Counted from the stretch's first letter, positions 43,410 to 52,783 are shown. The stretch: DNA of 64,000 nt from JABCPE02 sp963518955 (GCA_963518955.1 CAUQKI010000002.1:120849-184848); one strand, 5' to 3'. The notes: a model not told the origin generated them from the sequence alone. A program made the numbers and translations.

Positions 43410-44057
43410 TTATTTCTTTCTGATAAGATTTATTCCATCTCGCAAAGGTAGTATAAGATTTTCAAAATCATCATCTTTGGAGACTATTTCGTTTAGTTCT
43501 TTTATTTTTTTGGTCATTTTGCTCTTTGGATTTTCCTCTAAAACTTTGCCATACCAAAGAACATTATCAAACAGCACCACTCCGCCGCTTCTGAGTCTGG
43601 GTTTTATCAGATTGAGGTAATCCACATACGCCGCCTTGTTCCCATCTATAAAAACCAAATCATACATTTCATCCGTGTTTTGAAGAAACTCTCTTCCATC
43701 TTGAAGACAAAAATTTATTTTCTCTGCAAAATCACTTTCTGCAAAATATTTCTTGGGCAGATAGGACAATTCTTCATTGATATCCAATGTAGTAATTTTT
43801 CCATTTTCAGCCAATCCCTCAGCCAGACAAAGCGTGGCATAACCCGTGAAAGTCCCTATTTCTAAAACATTTTTAGGCGACAAAAGTTTAGAAATAATCG
43901 CCAGAAAACGCCCCTGCTGCTTCCCTGAAATCATATGCGGCTGCTCTGTCACACGATAGGTTTCCTCTCTCAATCTTGCCAAAATTTCTGGTTCCTGAGA
44001 GCAGTATTTCTCCAAATAATCATCCATTTCTGGACTCAACTCACTAAAAAAACTCAT
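43410..44057 (-). CDS. O-methyltransferase (SAM-dependent, family 3)
   Basis: The 215-residue protein matches the caffeoyl-CoA O-methyltransferase family. It has the SAM motif NVLEIGTFTGYATLCLAEGL, ITTLDINEE, DLVFIDGNKAAYVDYL and GGVVLFDNVLWYGKV. In bacteria these act on varied small catechols; the substrate is unknown. A TATTTTTG box lies 21 bases upstream, and the terminator of the OmpA gene lies in the same gap. Confidence 0.9.
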   Translation of the reverse strand: MSFFSELSPEMDDYLEKYCSQEPEILARLREETYRVTEQPHMISGKQQGRFLAIISKLLSPKNVLEIGTFTGYATLCLAEGLAENGKITTLDINEELSYLPKKYFAESDFAEKINFCLQDGREFLQNTDEMYDLVFIDGNKAAYVDYLNLIKPRLRSGGVVLFDNVLWYGKVLEENPKSKMTKKIKELNEIVSKDDDFENLILPLRDGINLIRKK

Positions 44058-44077
44058 TCCTCTGATGATTTATGCGT

Positions 44078-44085
44078 CAAAAATA
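44078..44085 (-). promoter_or_regulatory. -7 box of the O-methyltransferase gene
   Basis: TATTTTTG on the minus strand, adjoining the upstream terminator; no -33 TTG in range. Confidence 0.4.
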
Positions 44086-44086
44086 A

Positions 44087-44114
44087 AAAAACCTTAGAGA
44101 TTTCTAAGGTTTTT
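44087..44114 (-). terminator. Terminator after the OmpA lipoprotein gene
   Basis: Twelve-base arms AAAAACCTTAGA / TCTAAGGTTTTT with a 4-base loop, and a T-run on the minus strand. Confidence 0.85.
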
Positions 44115-44130
44115 CTGAATTTTAATTTTA

Positions 44131-44967
44131 CTATTTTTTCACAGGAGCTACATCCATAAGCTGCATGAATTCCTCCAGCTTCGGCATGATGATAATCTCC
44201 GTTCTTCTGTTTTCCGCTCTACCAGAAACACTCATATTAGTAGATTTAGGGTTATATTCACTTCTACCACCAGCTGTTATTCTTGATGGATTTACCCCAA
44301 ATTTAGTTTGTAGAATTTTCGCTATCGCAGTCGCTCTAAGGGCTGATAAATCCCAGTTGTCTCTTGGTAAATTAGATGAATTTAACGGCACATTATCCGT
44401 ATTTCCTTCTATCAAAACAGAGTATTTATCGTAGTCGTTAATTACTTTTGCTACTTTTCCTAACACTTCTTGTGCAGCAGGAAGAACATTGTAATCTCCT
44501 GTTTTGTAAAGCATTTTATCAGAAAGTGAAATCATCACCACTCCTTTCAATACTTTTACTTCTACATCTTTATCAGCTACATTGTCCAGTGAACGCTTCA
44601 TTTTATTAGATAAAGCCAAATTCAAGCTGTCATTTCTAAATTTAGCATTTGTAAGCTGTTTGATATAAGCGTTAGAAGCATTGATTTCTCCTACCAGTTT
44701 ATCGATATTAGAGGAAGATTTACCTGTATTAGACAAACATGCATCTAGGGAAGATTTTAGAGATGCGCTTTGTTCTTTTAATAAGTTATTTTCGCTAAGC
44801 AAACCAGCATTTTTAGCCTTTAAATCTTGGATTTCTCTCTGTCTTTCAGCTACATTCTCTATTGCTTGTTTATAGTTGCTATTAAGTATATCATACTGTT
44901 TTTTACTAACACAAGATGTCGCTGTAAGTGCCACCGTACCGATGACAAACATTTTCATTAATTTCAT
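44131..44967 (-). CDS. OmpA family lipoprotein, peptidoglycan-binding
   Basis: The 278-residue protein has a lipobox (TATSC, Cys19), a coiled coil of heptads (about 25-90, ENVAERQREIQDLKAKNAGL), and a C-terminal OmpA domain. That domain includes YSVLIEGNTDNVPL, NWDLSALRATAIAKIL, and AGGRSEYNP...AENRRTEIII, with the Asp and Arg that bind diaminopimelate. It anchors the outer membrane to peptidoglycan. It is a single gene flanked by its own promoter box and terminator, and is divergent from tilS. Confidence 0.93.
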   Translation of the reverse strand: MKLMKMFVIGTVALTATSCVSKKQYDILNSNYKQAIENVAERQREIQDLKAKNAGLLSENNLLKEQSASLKSSLDACLSNTGKSSSNIDKLVGEINASNAYIKQLTNAKFRNDSLNLALSNKMKRSLDNVADKDVEVKVLKGVVMISLSDKMLYKTGDYNVLPAAQEVLGKVAKVINDYDKYSVLIEGNTDNVPLNSSNLPRDNWDLSALRATAIAKILQTKFGVNPSRITAGGRSEYNPKSTNMSVSGRAENRRTEIIIMPKLEEFMQLMDVAPVKK

Positions 44968-44995
44968 ATCATCAAAATATTTAAATTACGCTGCC

Positions 44996-45003
44996 CAAAG
45001 GTA
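44996..45003 (-). promoter_or_regulatory. -7 box of the OmpA lipoprotein gene
   Basis: TACCTTTG on the minus strand, 28 bases before the ATG; -33 element unclear. Confidence 0.5.
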
Positions 45004-45054
45004 ACAATTTTATTTGATATAACGGACTTTATCTCTATTTATTGTTATTTTTAT

Positions 45055-45062
45055 TACTTTTG
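45055..45062 (+). promoter_or_regulatory. -7 box abutting the tilS start
   Basis: TACTTTTG ends 4 bases before the ATG at 45067, so transcription would begin at about the A of the start codon. No -33 TTG at normal spacing. Confidence 0.5.
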
Positions 45063-45066
45063 TCTT

Positions 45067-46329
45067 ATGCTTAGTCTTGATTCTTTTAATGAAGAAATAA
45101 ACAAAATCACTAGAGATTTCACACAAAAGAAAATCCTCCTCGCGGTAAGTGGAGGTACTGATTCTATGGTAATGCTAGATCTTTTCCGAAAGAGAAGCGC
45201 AGAGCAATCGGACTTTATGATTTCGGCAGCGCATATCAACTACAAGCTGCGCGGTGAAGACTCTGATTTAGACCAAAAAATAGTAGAAGACTACTGTGAA
45301 AAGCACGAAATTCCGCTGTCCGTTTATTCCGTTTCAGAAAAGGACAACAAGCCCGAAAACGGTTCTATACAGCTCTGGGCAAGAGAACTGAGATACCGTT
45401 TTTTTCATCAAATTTGTGAAGAAAACAGCATAAATTTCATAGCAACTGCCCACCATCTGAATGACCAGCTGGAAACCTTTTTCATCAACCTGATGCGTGG
45501 AAGCGGTCTGAAAGGACTGAGCGGCATCCCAGCAAACGAAAACAAAATTCTGCGTCCGCTTTTGGCTTTCACAAAAGAGGAAATATATGATTTTGCGGAG
45601 AAAAATTCGGTGCCTTTCCGTGAGGATATTTCTAACAAAAAAAATGATTATTTAAGAAACAAAATCAGAAACCTCATCGTTCCAGAGTTGGTAAAAACGG
45701 ATTCTAATTTTATTCAAAATTTTAGCAAAAGCCTCAATATAATCCAGCAAAGCAGTGATTTCATCAAACAAAAAGCCGAAGAATTCATTGCTGAAAACGG
45801 AACTAAAACGGGCAATTATCTGAGTTTCAACAAAGAGAAACTGGCTGATGCACAGAATATAATAAAATTTGAGATTCTGAATAAATTTGGATTCGGCAGC
45901 GAGACAGAAATTCAAAAAATATTTTCAGCCGAAACGGGAAAGGTATTTTTCAGCAAAGATTTTTCGCTAAAAATAGATTACACAGAAATCATTATCAGTC
46001 CTAAAAACGAAGAAAAAGAAAACGAATTTCCCAGCGAAATCAGTTTCTCCGAAACAGAAAAATTCTACAAAATAGAGGATTTCAGAATCCAAAATTCTAA
46101 ACCTTGGCTTTTCAATAAAGAGAAGGTTTTTCCTCCCTTTGAGCTGAGAAAACCCAAAGAAGGAGATATTTTTCAACCAAAAGGAATGTTTGGAAAAAAG
46201 AAAATATCCAAATTCCTAAAAGATGAAAAAATATCCAGCCTTGACCGCGAAAAAATCGGTGTCCTCTGCGACACCAAAGGACAGATTTTAGGCGTATTTC
46301 CTCTGCGGCAGGACGGGAGATTTATATGA
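45067..46329 (+). CDS. tilS: tRNA(Ile)-lysidine synthetase
   Basis: The 420-residue enzyme attaches lysine to C34 of tRNA-Ile2 so that it reads AUA. The PP-loop SGGTDSM is at 28-34, with AAHINYKLRGEDSDLD and ATAHHLNDQLETFFINLMRG (in the family HHxxDQxET pattern). The C-terminal domain ends with GDIFQPKGMFGKKKISKFLKD (in parts) and an RQDGR tail. The next in-frame methionine is at residue 34, inside the PP-loop, so the ATG at 45067 must be used despite the adjacent -7 box. It converges on the CPBP gene. Confidence 0.95.
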   Translation: MLSLDSFNEEINKITRDFTQKKILLAVSGGTDSMVMLDLFRKRSAEQSDFMISAAHINYKLRGEDSDLDQKIVEDYCEKHEIPLSVYSVSEKDNKPENGSIQLWARELRYRFFHQICEENSINFIATAHHLNDQLETFFINLMRGSGLKGLSGIPANENKILRPLLAFTKEEIYDFAEKNSVPFREDISNKKNDYLRNKIRNLIVPELVKTDSNFIQNFSKSLNIIQQSSDFIKQKAEEFIAENGTKTGNYLSFNKEKLADAQNIIKFEILNKFGFGSETEIQKIFSAETGKVFFSKDFSLKIDYTEIIISPKNEEKENEFPSEISFSETEKFYKIEDFRIQNSKPWLFNKEKVFPPFELRKPKEGDIFQPKGMFGKKKISKFLKDEKISSLDREKIGVLCDTKGQILGVFPLRQDGRFI

Positions 46330-46344
46330 TAAAAGCATGATTCC

Positions 46345-47163
46345 TCAGTCTATATGATATTCTTTTTTCAAGATTTCTATGAACTCTTCCTTGGTTACAC
46401 CTTTCTGGGAATCAAATTTCATTTTGATAAAAGCATCATCTATTTGGTATTTATTTCCTTGATAAAGCGAATCCAAAAAATGCTGAAAAGAATACTGCTC
46501 CACTTCTATTTTATAAATTTTCCCTTGAAGGCTGTCTATTTTAAAAACCTGCTTCTCATCTTCATCAAAAAAGTGTTTTTCAGAAATTTCTATGCTGTAT
46601 TTTTCTGTTTTTTCTTGATAGGGAGAAGAAAAATTATTCATAAAAATCAATGGGAAAATTATCAATGCATTCCACAGTGCATGATAAAGTATTCCGTAAA
46701 AGAAATTGTATTTCACTCGGATAAAAGCTGTTACCAAACCTCCTATCAACTGATATGAGATAATAATGGGAGAAAAAACATAAAACCAAAGTCCGTCATT
46801 AGTATAATTGGTAAGATGACCAAAACCAAAAATCACAGATGAAACATACACCAAGAAAGGAAATATCTTGTCCCAAAGTTTTTGGCTGAAGATATACTTT
46901 ATAGGAAAATTTCTCCTTAAAATCAATCTAAATCCAATCTCCTCTAAAACAGGGGCTAAAACAACAGCAAAAAAAATAACAGAAGTAACGCTCTTTTTAT
47001 CAAAATCAAGTTTTGAGTCGGTAGAAACAAAATGTTCTACCAAATCATTCAAGGGCATTAAGACAAAACAAAAAACACACATTTTGCCCACCAAAAGAAT
47101 GAAAATTGTCTGTAATTTCCTTTTAAAACTTTCTTTTGTCTGTACATCTTTGGGATGTTTCAA
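46345..47163 (-). CDS. CPBP family intramembrane metalloprotease
   Basis: The 272-residue protein has six or so membrane spans and the CPBP (CAAX/abortive infection) motifs. EExxxR is at 74-79 (LEEIGFR), a His is in FGFGHLTNY and another in LYHALWNAL. These are catalytic residues of type II CAAX-like proteases. The C-terminal 80 residues are polar and unrecognised. The frame opens only just upstream and the first usable codon is a TTG at 47163; the next ATG (47082) would remove part of the first span. Substrate is unknown. Confidence 0.85.
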   Translation of the reverse strand: MKHPKDVQTKESFKRKLQTIFILLVGKMCVFCFVLMPLNDLVEHFVSTDSKLDFDKKSVTSVIFFAVVLAPVLEEIGFRLILRRNFPIKYIFSQKLWDKIFPFLVYVSSVIFGFGHLTNYTNDGLWFYVFSPIIISYQLIGGLVTAFIRVKYNFFYGILYHALWNALIIFPLIFMNNFSSPYQEKTEKYSIEISEKHFFDEDEKQVFKIDSLQGKIYKIEVEQYSFQHFLDSLYQGNKYQIDDAFIKMKFDSQKGVTKEEFIEILKKEYHID

Positions 47164-47199
47164 AAAAGAAACAAAATCCTACAAAACCCTCTTTATCAC

Positions 47200-48384
47200 T
47201 TATTTAGCTTCTTTCTGCAAAATAGTGAACACAGGGAAATGGTCGCTGTAGCCTCCTGTAAACTTGTCTCCATTCCAAGAGCGGAAAGGATAACCTTTGT
47301 AATTTCCTTGCTTATTAATAAGGTAAGCAGGAGCATAGACTTCGGTTCTGTAAACGGTGTATTCCTCGGCAGAGGAATTGGAAACCAAGTTTTTAGAATA
47401 AATAATCTGGTCAAAAAGATTAGGAGCATCTCGGTAGGCTAAACTCGCCACGCCTTTTTTGTACATTTTGTACATCGGGTTGAAATACGGATATTCCTCA
47501 TTCAGCTCTTTCTCATCGCCTACGGCTTTCAGATGATTTTTAAAACTTGGGCTGATAGGGTCATCATTGAAGTCTCCCATAGCGATGAGTTTGATATTTG
47601 GGTTTTTCTCTCGCAGGGCGTCCATTTCTTGTTTCAGCAGGGCAGCAGCGGCATTACGCTTCGGCATGGATACAGCTTCTCCGCCTCTTCTTGACGGCCA
47701 GTGATTCACGAAGAAAGCCACTTTTTCTCCATCCAAAATCCCAGAAACCACCAGCAAATCCCTTGTGTATTCTCTTTTCCCGTCTTCACGGAAAAGCACA
47801 AGTTCTTTTTTATAAGAATTGGTCACTGTAAATCTTTTCTTCTGATAAATCAGCGCTACATCTATCCCACGCGCATCAAAGGAGTTATAATGCACCACGC
47901 CATAGTCATACTTTTTCAGGGCGTCCTGCTGAGTCAGCGCCTCCACCACTTGGCGGTTTTCCACCTCTACAAGCCCCACCACTGCGGGTGCAGTTTTAGT
48001 GTATTTAGAGCCGATTTCAGAGATAACCTGTGCGATGTTTTTTAGTTTCTGCTGGTAAATATTATAAGTGTAATTTTTATTACTTTTAGGCGTAAAATCA
48101 TCTGAAAGTATCTGTTTTCTCACTACTTTTTGTCCTTTTATTCGGTCATAATCCCACGGCCCTTTGTAATCTTTGGTAATTTCTAAATATTTCAAAGAAT
48201 CCAAAGGCACACTTCTATGGAAATTAACATGATGAGCAGGAAGCGTCGCATCTATATAATCCACAGATTTCACGGTATCCCAGAGGTTTTCTACATTATA
48301 GAATCCCACAGTGGCGGTTCTTTTCATTTGGGCATTATAAAACAAACCAAAAACACAAAAAATAATGATAAATACTTGTTTCAT
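47200..48384 (-). CDS. Secreted endonuclease/exonuclease/phosphatase family protein
   Basis: The 394-residue protein has a signal peptide (MKQVFIIIFCVFGLFYNAQ) and the EEP fold shared by DNase I and extracellular nucleases. The motifs are VGFYNVENLWD, VGLVEVENRQVVE with the metal Glu, VNHWPSRRGG, LIAMGDFNDDP with the catalytic Asp/Asn, and a C-terminal GYSDHFPVF with the essential Asp-His. It likely cleaves nucleic acid outside the cytoplasm. It is divergent from the TonB receptor/DUF5689 pair, which supports a role in nucleic-acid or phosphate scavenging; that role is inference. Confidence 0.9.
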   Translation of the reverse strand: MKQVFIIIFCVFGLFYNAQMKRTATVGFYNVENLWDTVKSVDYIDATLPAHHVNFHRSVPLDSLKYLEITKDYKGPWDYDRIKGQKVVRKQILSDDFTPKSNKNYTYNIYQQKLKNIAQVISEIGSKYTKTAPAVVGLVEVENRQVVEALTQQDALKKYDYGVVHYNSFDARGIDVALIYQKKRFTVTNSYKKELVLFREDGKREYTRDLLVVSGILDGEKVAFFVNHWPSRRGGEAVSMPKRNAAAALLKQEMDALREKNPNIKLIAMGDFNDDPISPSFKNHLKAVGDEKELNEEYPYFNPMYKMYKKGVASLAYRDAPNLFDQIIYSKNLVSNSSAEEYTVYRTEVYAPAYLINKQGNYKGYPFRSWNGDKFTGGYSDHFPVFTILQKEAK

Positions 48385-48446
48385 GATAACTTTCTTTGTT
48401 AAAAGCCGATAAATTTAGATTTTTCTTTTCATTTAGGAAAAGAAAT

Positions 48447-48468
48447 TGATATGATTTATTTCATATCA
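48447..48468. promoter_or_regulatory. 22-base palindrome upstream of the TonB receptor gene
   Basis: Perfect arms TGATATGA (48447-48454) and TCATATCA (48461-48468) around 6 bases, lying 29 bases before the -7 box in the shared region with the divergent nuclease gene. It lacks a T-run, so an operator for an unknown regulator is more likely than a terminator. Confidence 0.5.
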
Positions 48469-48497
48469 TTATATTCGTTTTAATTAAACATTAAGTC

Positions 48498-48505
48498 TAT
48501 TTTTG
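48498..48505 (+). promoter_or_regulatory. -7 box of the TonB receptor gene
   Basis: TATTTTTG, 27 bases before the ATG; no TTG at -33, which would fit a promoter that needs an activator. Confidence 0.5.
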
Positions 48506-48532
48506 TTAAAACTTGTTAAATTAGATTAGAAA

Positions 48533-51292
48533 ATGTTTAAAAAATCTGTCTTGATTTGCGGTTTTACAGTTGCTGCAATGCACTTCTGTAACGCACAAAC
48601 CACGGTTTACGCTTATATAAAAGATGAGAAAGGCAAGCCTGTGGAACGAGCTGAAGTAGACATGAAAGGCTCGGAGGAGAATATGATTGCAGACAAAATC
48701 GGGTATTTCCAGTTTGTAGATTTGAAACCTGGTAATTATCAGATCATTGTCTTTAAAAACAATTACGAAACCAAGACTATTGATTTCAGTGTACAGGAAG
48801 GAGAAAAAAGAAAGGATTTGGGCGTTATTGTCTTAAATTCAGTTCTTTACAACTCTACCGAACAAGGCTTCACTCTACTGGACAGCGATAGTGACAATGA
48901 TGATGACAACAGCTCTCTTCAGACCACTGTGGGACTACTGCAGTCTTCGCAGGATATTTTCAACAGAATCGCGGGGTATGATTTGGGAATTTACTGGTTC
49001 CGCCCGAGAGGCTTGGACAGCAGGTCTGGGGAAATGATGTTCAACGGCGTATCCATGTCAAAACAAAACAATGGAAATATAGATTTCAGCAGCTGGGGAG
49101 GGCTGAACGAGATTACTCGTTATCCAGAAATTGCCACTAACCACTCGCCGTCCGAATACGCTTTCGGAGGTGTCAGCTCTGTGATTTATAAAAACACAAA
49201 GGCGAGCGAATACAGAAAAGGAAGCCAACTGACCTACTCACTCACGAATAGAAACTACCGCCATAGGCTCTCTTACCGATATACTTCGGGAATGAACAAA
49301 AACGGATGGGCTTTCACAGGAATGGTCAGCCGAAGATGGGCAAAAGAAGGCGTACAAGAGGGAACATTCTATGATTCCTATGCTGCATATTTAGGGGTGG
49401 AAAAGAAAATCAATGACAAACACACCCTCACGCTCAATATGGTAGGAAACCCTTACAGAAGAGCTACATCCAGCCCTAACACTCAGGAAGTCTATGACTA
49501 CAAAGGAATCTACTACAACTCCTACTGGGGATGGCAGGATGGCGAAAAAAGAAGCGAAAGAGTAAAACGAGGTTTTCAGCCTATTTTCCAGCTAACGGAT
49601 TATTGGAAAATCAATAAGAAAACAGAACTTTGGACAACGCTTTCTTATCAGTTTGGGAAAACAAAATCTTCGCGATTGGATTGGCATAATGCCCAAAATC
49701 CTTCGCCTACTTATTATAAAAACTTGCCAAGCTATTTCTTTGGAAAAGCAGAATATGACAATGTCCTTCAAAACTGGGTAAATGACAATCCTTCTGTATC
49801 TCAGATAGATTGGAATAGACTTTATCACGCTAACCTCAGCAATGATGAAGGGCGGTCAATATTCTATTTGGTGGACGATGTGAATGATGACAAAATTTGG
49901 AATCTTTCCACACATTTCACGCACAACTTTAATGATAAGACAAGATTTATCCTAAATGTTTCTTATCAAAACTATAAGTCTGACCAATACAGAGAAATAA
50001 AAGACCTACTAGGAGGACAGTATGCTCTGAACCAAGACCCTTACATGAGAAATGGAAGCGGAAAATACAACGAATACGAAACAGATACCCACAAAGGCGT
50101 AGGTGATAAAATAAGCTACGACTACACTTTCGGAAGACAGGAAGTAAAAGTAAATCCAGCACTGAAATTCTCCACAGGAAAATTTGATGTTTTAGTGGCA
50201 GGGCAGTTCAGCTATTCTACTTCGTACCGAGATGGTAAATTCCAGCATTATCTATACCCAGATTCTTATGGAAGAAGCAAAGATTATGAATTTACCAATT
50301 TTGGGCTAAAAGGACAGGTTGTCTATAAAATCAATGGACGAAACTTCCTCGTTTATAACGGAACGGCTTATTCCCAAGCGCCTTTCATGGAAGATTTATT
50401 CTTTAATCCAAGAGTAAATTCCTCCGTAGTGGCAGGTATGAGAAGTATGTTCATCAATGCTAATGACCTCAGCTATGTGCTTTCTACACCTTTCGTAAAA
50501 GCAAGGCTGAGCGGATACATCATCAACTCTGAAAACGAAACCAATGTTCAGCGTTTCTTTGCTGATGGTTCAGTTTTACAAGGTGTAACTAATGGTGCAT
50601 TCTTCACGCAGGTGATGAAGGATATGAAACGACAAAACCGAGGACTAGAACTAGGACTGGAAGTAAAAGTAACTTCTACGCTCTCTCTACAAGGGCTGGC
50701 AAGCTATGGCGAATATATTTATAATAACAATCCTAAATTATATTTCAGTTCTGATGCAGTGGGCGCTTCCGGAGGAACTACTTATACCTATATCGGAGAT
50801 GCCTATATCAAAAATTACAGACAGGGAGGAACGCCTCAGACTGCATTCTCTCTTGGGTTTAGATATAATAACCCTAAATACTGGTGGGTAGGAGCGAACT
50901 GGAACTATTTTGATAATTCTTATTTAGACCCAGCGGCACTTATCAGAACTCAATATTTCATTACCAATCCTTCTACAGGGGATCCATACCCAGGGCTTGA
51001 TGAAACGGAACTGAGAAGAGTTCTCCGCCAGAAACAACTGCCTTCGGCGTTCTTTGTCAATGTAAATGCGGGGAAATCTTGGCTCTTTGGTAAATATTAT
51101 CTGATGGTTTCTGCTTCGGTGAATAACTTGCTGAACAACAAGAGCTACATCACAGGCGGATTCGAGCAGACCCGAAAAGCATCTTACAGAGATTTTGCAG
51201 CGGATTTTGACAAACAATATTCTCCTTTTGCACCTAAATATTGGTACGCACAGGGAAGGTCTTATTTCATAAATGTTCAGTTTAGATTTTAA
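48533..51292 (+). CDS. TonB-dependent outer membrane receptor
   Basis: The 919-residue protein has a signal peptide (ending near CNAQ), an N-terminal carboxypeptidase-regulatory-like beta-sandwich (about 24-100; VYAYIKDEKGKPVERAEVDM), a plug region and a large beta-barrel. The final residues FINVQFRF form the C-terminal aromatic strand recognised by the Bam complex. The plug has RPRGLDSRSGEMMFNGVSMS. It imports a substrate across the outer membrane with TonB energy. It is followed after 28 bases by a DUF5689 lipoprotein, like a SusC/SusD-type pair, and is divergent from the secreted nuclease. Confidence 0.9.
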   Translation: MFKKSVLICGFTVAAMHFCNAQTTVYAYIKDEKGKPVERAEVDMKGSEENMIADKIGYFQFVDLKPGNYQIIVFKNNYETKTIDFSVQEGEKRKDLGVIVLNSVLYNSTEQGFTLLDSDSDNDDDNSSLQTTVGLLQSSQDIFNRIAGYDLGIYWFRPRGLDSRSGEMMFNGVSMSKQNNGNIDFSSWGGLNEITRYPEIATNHSPSEYAFGGVSSVIYKNTKASEYRKGSQLTYSLTNRNYRHRLSYRYTSGMNKNGWAFTGMVSRRWAKEGVQEGTFYDSYAAYLGVEKKINDKHTLTLNMVGNPYRRATSSPNTQEVYDYKGIYYNSYWGWQDGEKRSERVKRGFQPIFQLTDYWKINKKTELWTTLSYQFGKTKSSRLDWHNAQNPSPTYYKNLPSYFFGKAEYDNVLQNWVNDNPSVSQIDWNRLYHANLSNDEGRSIFYLVDDVNDDKIWNLSTHFTHNFNDKTRFILNVSYQNYKSDQYREIKDLLGGQYALNQDPYMRNGSGKYNEYETDTHKGVGDKISYDYTFGRQEVKVNPALKFSTGKFDVLVAGQFSYSTSYRDGKFQHYLYPDSYGRSKDYEFTNFGLKGQVVYKINGRNFLVYNGTAYSQAPFMEDLFFNPRVNSSVVAGMRSMFINANDLSYVLSTPFVKARLSGYIINSENETNVQRFFADGSVLQGVTNGAFFTQVMKDMKRQNRGLELGLEVKVTSTLSLQGLASYGEYIYNNNPKLYFSSDAVGASGGTTYTYIGDAYIKNYRQGGTPQTAFSLGFRYNNPKYWWVGANWNYFDNSYLDPAALIRTQYFITNPSTGDPYPGLDETELRRVLRQKQLPSAFFVNVNAGKSWLFGKYYLMVSASVNNLLNNKSYITGGFEQTRKASYRDFAADFDKQYSPFAPKYWYAQGRSYFINVQFRF

Positions 51293-51320
51293 TTAGTAAT
51301 TCTTTTAAAAATATATAAAA

Positions 51321-52718
51321 ATGAAAAAAGTATATCTAAAACAGGTTGTAGGAGCTTTATTGCTATTCGGAATTACCACTTCCTGCGTAAGAAAAGATGA
51401 CTGGAGTATTCCAGACATTACATGTACCAATAAGTTTGGGGATACTAACACTACTATGGCGACCTTTGCGGCATTGGCTCCGAGTAATGGCAGCGCCCTA
51501 ACTATCACTGATGACCAAATCTTCGATGGATATGTGATTTCTTCCGATGAAAAGGGTAATTTCTACAAAACTATCGTTTTCCAAGACAAACCAGAAAACC
51601 CTACTGTGGGACTTCAAATAGAAATTGAAAAAACACACAGCTACACAGATTTTCCTGTGGGAACTCATATTAGAATCAATGCTAAAGGTTTGATTTTAAG
51701 AGTGGATAAAGGCGTAACGAAATTAGGTGTTACAGATGCACAATATACCGTTGGAAAAATCCCTTCGTCTTCCCTTGGAAACTACCTTTCTATAGTGTGT
51801 AATAACGGAAGAGCAGACATTGCAAACCTTGTTCCTTTGGCTTTGGCTAATTTAGATGAAGCTAAACAAGCTCAGCACATCAATAAACTAGTAACTGTTC
51901 CAAATGTGCAGTTTGCTGACAGCGAAATTTTAGTTCCTAATGGGCCTAAAACTTATGTAGATGTTTCTTCTAATGCTGATACTAACAGAGAACTGGTAGA
52001 TGAAAGTGGAAAAACAGCTATTTTGAGAACATCTAAATTCGCAAACTTCGGAAAAGATAAACTCCCTACAGGAAAAGGAAACATTACCTTCGTAGTGAGC
52101 AGATACAACACCACTTATCAAATGCTGATAAGAAACACCAGTGATGTGAATTTCACACAAGAAAGGGCAGATACTGCTCCTGCAAAAGGCGGAACAGCTA
52201 TCGTTTATGCTGGTGCGGGAACTACTGAAAATTTCGAATCTTATAACACAGGTGCTTCTTCTGAAGCGTTCCCTAAATACATTAACGACCCTGTTTTAGG
52301 AAGTAGATATTGGAGAGTATCCAGCCATTATGGGAACAAATACCTTAGCCTTGGTTTCGGTGCTACAGGTCCTAAACCAGAATCTAAAACGATGTTCATC
52401 GTGCCTGTTAATTTCTCCAATATGACTAAATTCTCCTTTGATTCCAAAGATGGACACTACAATGGGAATGTTCTGAAAGTCTACTATTCTACAGACTATC
52501 AGCCTTCAGGAAATGTCCTAAATGCCACACTAACAGACATCACCAGTGCATTTACTATTTCTTCTAACAATACTAATTATCCTGCAAACTTCACGAACAG
52601 TGGACACTGGGTAAAACCTTCCACGCTTACAGGAAATGGATTTATCATCTTTGAATATCACGGAGGCGGAACCCTGCCAACTACGACTATTCAGATAGAT
52701 AATATCAAAGTAGAATAA
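51321..52718 (+). CDS. DUF5689 lipoprotein
   Basis: The 465-residue protein has a lipobox (GITTSC, Cys near 22). The N-terminal half (about 45-250) fits DUF5689, an OB-like domain often found next to TonB receptors and nucleases, with DGYVISSDEKGNFYKTIVFQD (in part) and LVTVPNVQF. The C-terminal half (about 290-465) is a beta-sandwich of the type seen in surface proteins, with a NFESYNTGASSE opening and TIQIDNIKVE end. It probably sits at the cell surface and hands ligand to the receptor. Role inferred from locus. Confidence 0.82.
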   Translation: MKKVYLKQVVGALLLFGITTSCVRKDDWSIPDITCTNKFGDTNTTMATFAALAPSNGSALTITDDQIFDGYVISSDEKGNFYKTIVFQDKPENPTVGLQIEIEKTHSYTDFPVGTHIRINAKGLILRVDKGVTKLGVTDAQYTVGKIPSSSLGNYLSIVCNNGRADIANLVPLALANLDEAKQAQHINKLVTVPNVQFADSEILVPNGPKTYVDVSSNADTNRELVDESGKTAILRTSKFANFGKDKLPTGKGNITFVVSRYNTTYQMLIRNTSDVNFTQERADTAPAKGGTAIVYAGAGTTENFESYNTGASSEAFPKYINDPVLGSRYWRVSSHYGNKYLSLGFGATGPKPESKTMFIVPVNFSNMTKFSFDSKDGHYNGNVLKVYYSTDYQPSGNVLNATLTDITSAFTISSNNTNYPANFTNSGHWVKPSTLTGNGFIIFEYHGGGTLPTTTIQIDNIKVE

Positions 52719-52733
52719 AAAACACCATTAAAT

Positions 52734-52763
52734 AAAAAAACCGCTTTTTTAAGCGGTTTTTTT
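52734..52763. terminator. Bidirectional terminator
   Basis: Arms AAAAAAACCGCTT / AAGCGGTTTTTTT with a TTTT loop between the DUF5689 gene (plus) and the dehydrogenase gene (minus). Confidence 0.9.
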
Positions 52764-52783
52764 ATTTTTATTTGAAAGTAAAA

